Source of the DNA: Arenibacter amylolyticus
Lineage (GTDB): Bacteria; Bacteroidota; Bacteroidia; Flavobacteriales; Flavobacteriaceae
DNA: 64,000 bases
Direction of reading: 5' to 3'
Assembly (NCBI RefSeq): GCF_002150785.1
Contig: NZ_MTAZ01000020.1
Location: forward strand, 47,021 to 111,020
In this document: positions 63,741 through 64,000 of the stretch, piece after piece
Layout of the letters: every line of letters starts with the position of its first letter
Numbering within the stretch: the first letter of the stretch is position 1
Notes under the pieces: generated by a model
Told to the model about the DNA's origin: nothing
What the model saw: only the letters and a program-made list of their open reading frames with translations
Database searches by the model: none
Position numbers and translations under genes: made by a program

Positions 63741-63806
63741 AATATGAGGTTTTATCGTTTAACTATATAAGGAGATACATGAGGAGGACATATGGAAGTC
63801 AATAAT
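63741..63806. repeat. Right copy of direct repeat abutting the IS
   Basis: A 66-bp copy of 61060-61124, beginning exactly at the IS right tip. Both copies contain two short ATG-led stretches preceded by AAGGAG or GAGGAGG, but no open frame of length. Confidence 0.95.
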
Positions 63807-64000
63807 CTACGTAGCTCCTTAAAATAGGTGTTAATTTCCTAAGCTATCTTCCTTAAAATGGGTCAAAAAAAAAAAAAAAAGAGGCGGAAGCTTCTACAGT
63901 CATCAGTAGGCAGTAGCAGTTGTTTCAGCCATCAGTAAACAGTAATCGGTAATCACTAGTCTTCAGTAGGCAGTTCAATTTAAGGCAAGTTATGGTTGAT
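63807..64000. repeat. Low-complexity tail: A16 run and CAGT-type repeats
   Basis: No gene is seen. There is a run of sixteen A at 63865-63880. TCCTTAAAAT is repeated (near 63816 and 63850). From ~63898 irregular CAGT/CAGTAGGCAGT motifs recur seven or more times to the end, similar in style to the lepB-WbqC array but not in register. Confidence 0.7.

Noticed and set aside
61117..63748. Ordinary 4-8 bp IS21 target duplication
   Set aside because: The bases touching the two tips (TCAATAAT and AATATGAG) share only AAT; the 65-bp duplication is the real flank similarity.
1..64000. tRNA or rRNA genes
   Set aside because: No cloverleaf with TTCGANNC and CCA end, and no rRNA motif, was noticed on either strand; a tRNAscan run would settle it.

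Overview
The window is chromosomal DNA from a member of the Flavobacteriaceae (Bacteroidota), probably a marine genus. Supporting signs are the gene families (DUF5683, WbqC, DUF6122, GldI, DUF3810, DUF349, OstA-like LPS protein, CCC-motif membrane protein, DUF6452/DUF6048), promoters of the Bacteroidota type TTG-N17-23-TAnnTTTG, the lack of Shine-Dalgarno sites, and many TAATG or ATGA gene overlaps. Species cannot be named from the sequence alone.

Layout. 1-268: C-terminus of a methylmalonyl-CoA mutase. 0.4-6.6 kb: conserved housekeeping run parA-parB-DUF5683-dapB-lepB, then an array of sixteen exact-length 16-bp repeats, then WbqC-DUF6122. 6.7-8.9 kb: secreted Gfo/Idh/MocA oxidoreductase plus DUF1080 hydrolase (sugar catabolism). 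9.0-15.2 kb, minus strand: TPR protein and ribH, then small membrane protein-mutL-rhomboid-rhomboid-EEP phosphatase. 15.3-17.2 kb: recF, a lipoprotein and DUF721/DciA. 17.2-23.9 kb: ndk; DHH phosphoesterase-gldI-cyclophilin/FKBP lipoprotein; CBS protein; pepD; DUF3810 metalloprotease-like protein. 24-28.3 kb: two secreted amidohydrolase-like proteins. 28.5-34.6 kb: TrmH-type methyltransferase, M48 protease, RelA/SpoT, Fur-type regulator, purA. 34.7-44.3 kb: OstA/LptA-like protein, aminotransferase, TPR protein, two DUF368 paralogues, aroE, DUF349. 44.7-47.1 kb, minus strand: coiled-coil protein-zapA-6S RNA-rny. 47.3-53.8 kb: M23 peptidase, cysteine desulfurase, Smr protein, and a small-membrane-protein cluster (DUF2752, CCC-motif, CD225/dispanin, DUF2752). 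53.9-60.9 kb: rocD, a candidate SRP RNA, rlmD, DUF6452, DUF6048, RlmL-type methyltransferase, ZIP transporter, DUF4268. 61.06-63.8 kb: an IS21-family element with a broken istA, bracketed by 65/66-bp direct copies. The last 200 bases are low-complexity sequence.

Most of the window is core genome: chromosome partitioning, lysine and aromatic biosynthesis, protein export and folding, the stringent response, RNA turnover and envelope assembly. The only clear mobile element is the IS21-like insertion. The least-explained signals are: (i) the IS21 ends abutting a 65-bp duplication; (ii) a G_GGA_AAG slippery heptamer exactly where istA changes frame; (iii) six genes with a perfect -7 box 12-13 nt before the ATG, suggesting leaderless mRNAs; (iv) a 10-bp closing stem plus U-tract between zapA and rny that fits a 6S RNA; (v) the in-register 16-bp array; and (vi) a 15-bp perfect hairpin inside a DUF2752 gene.
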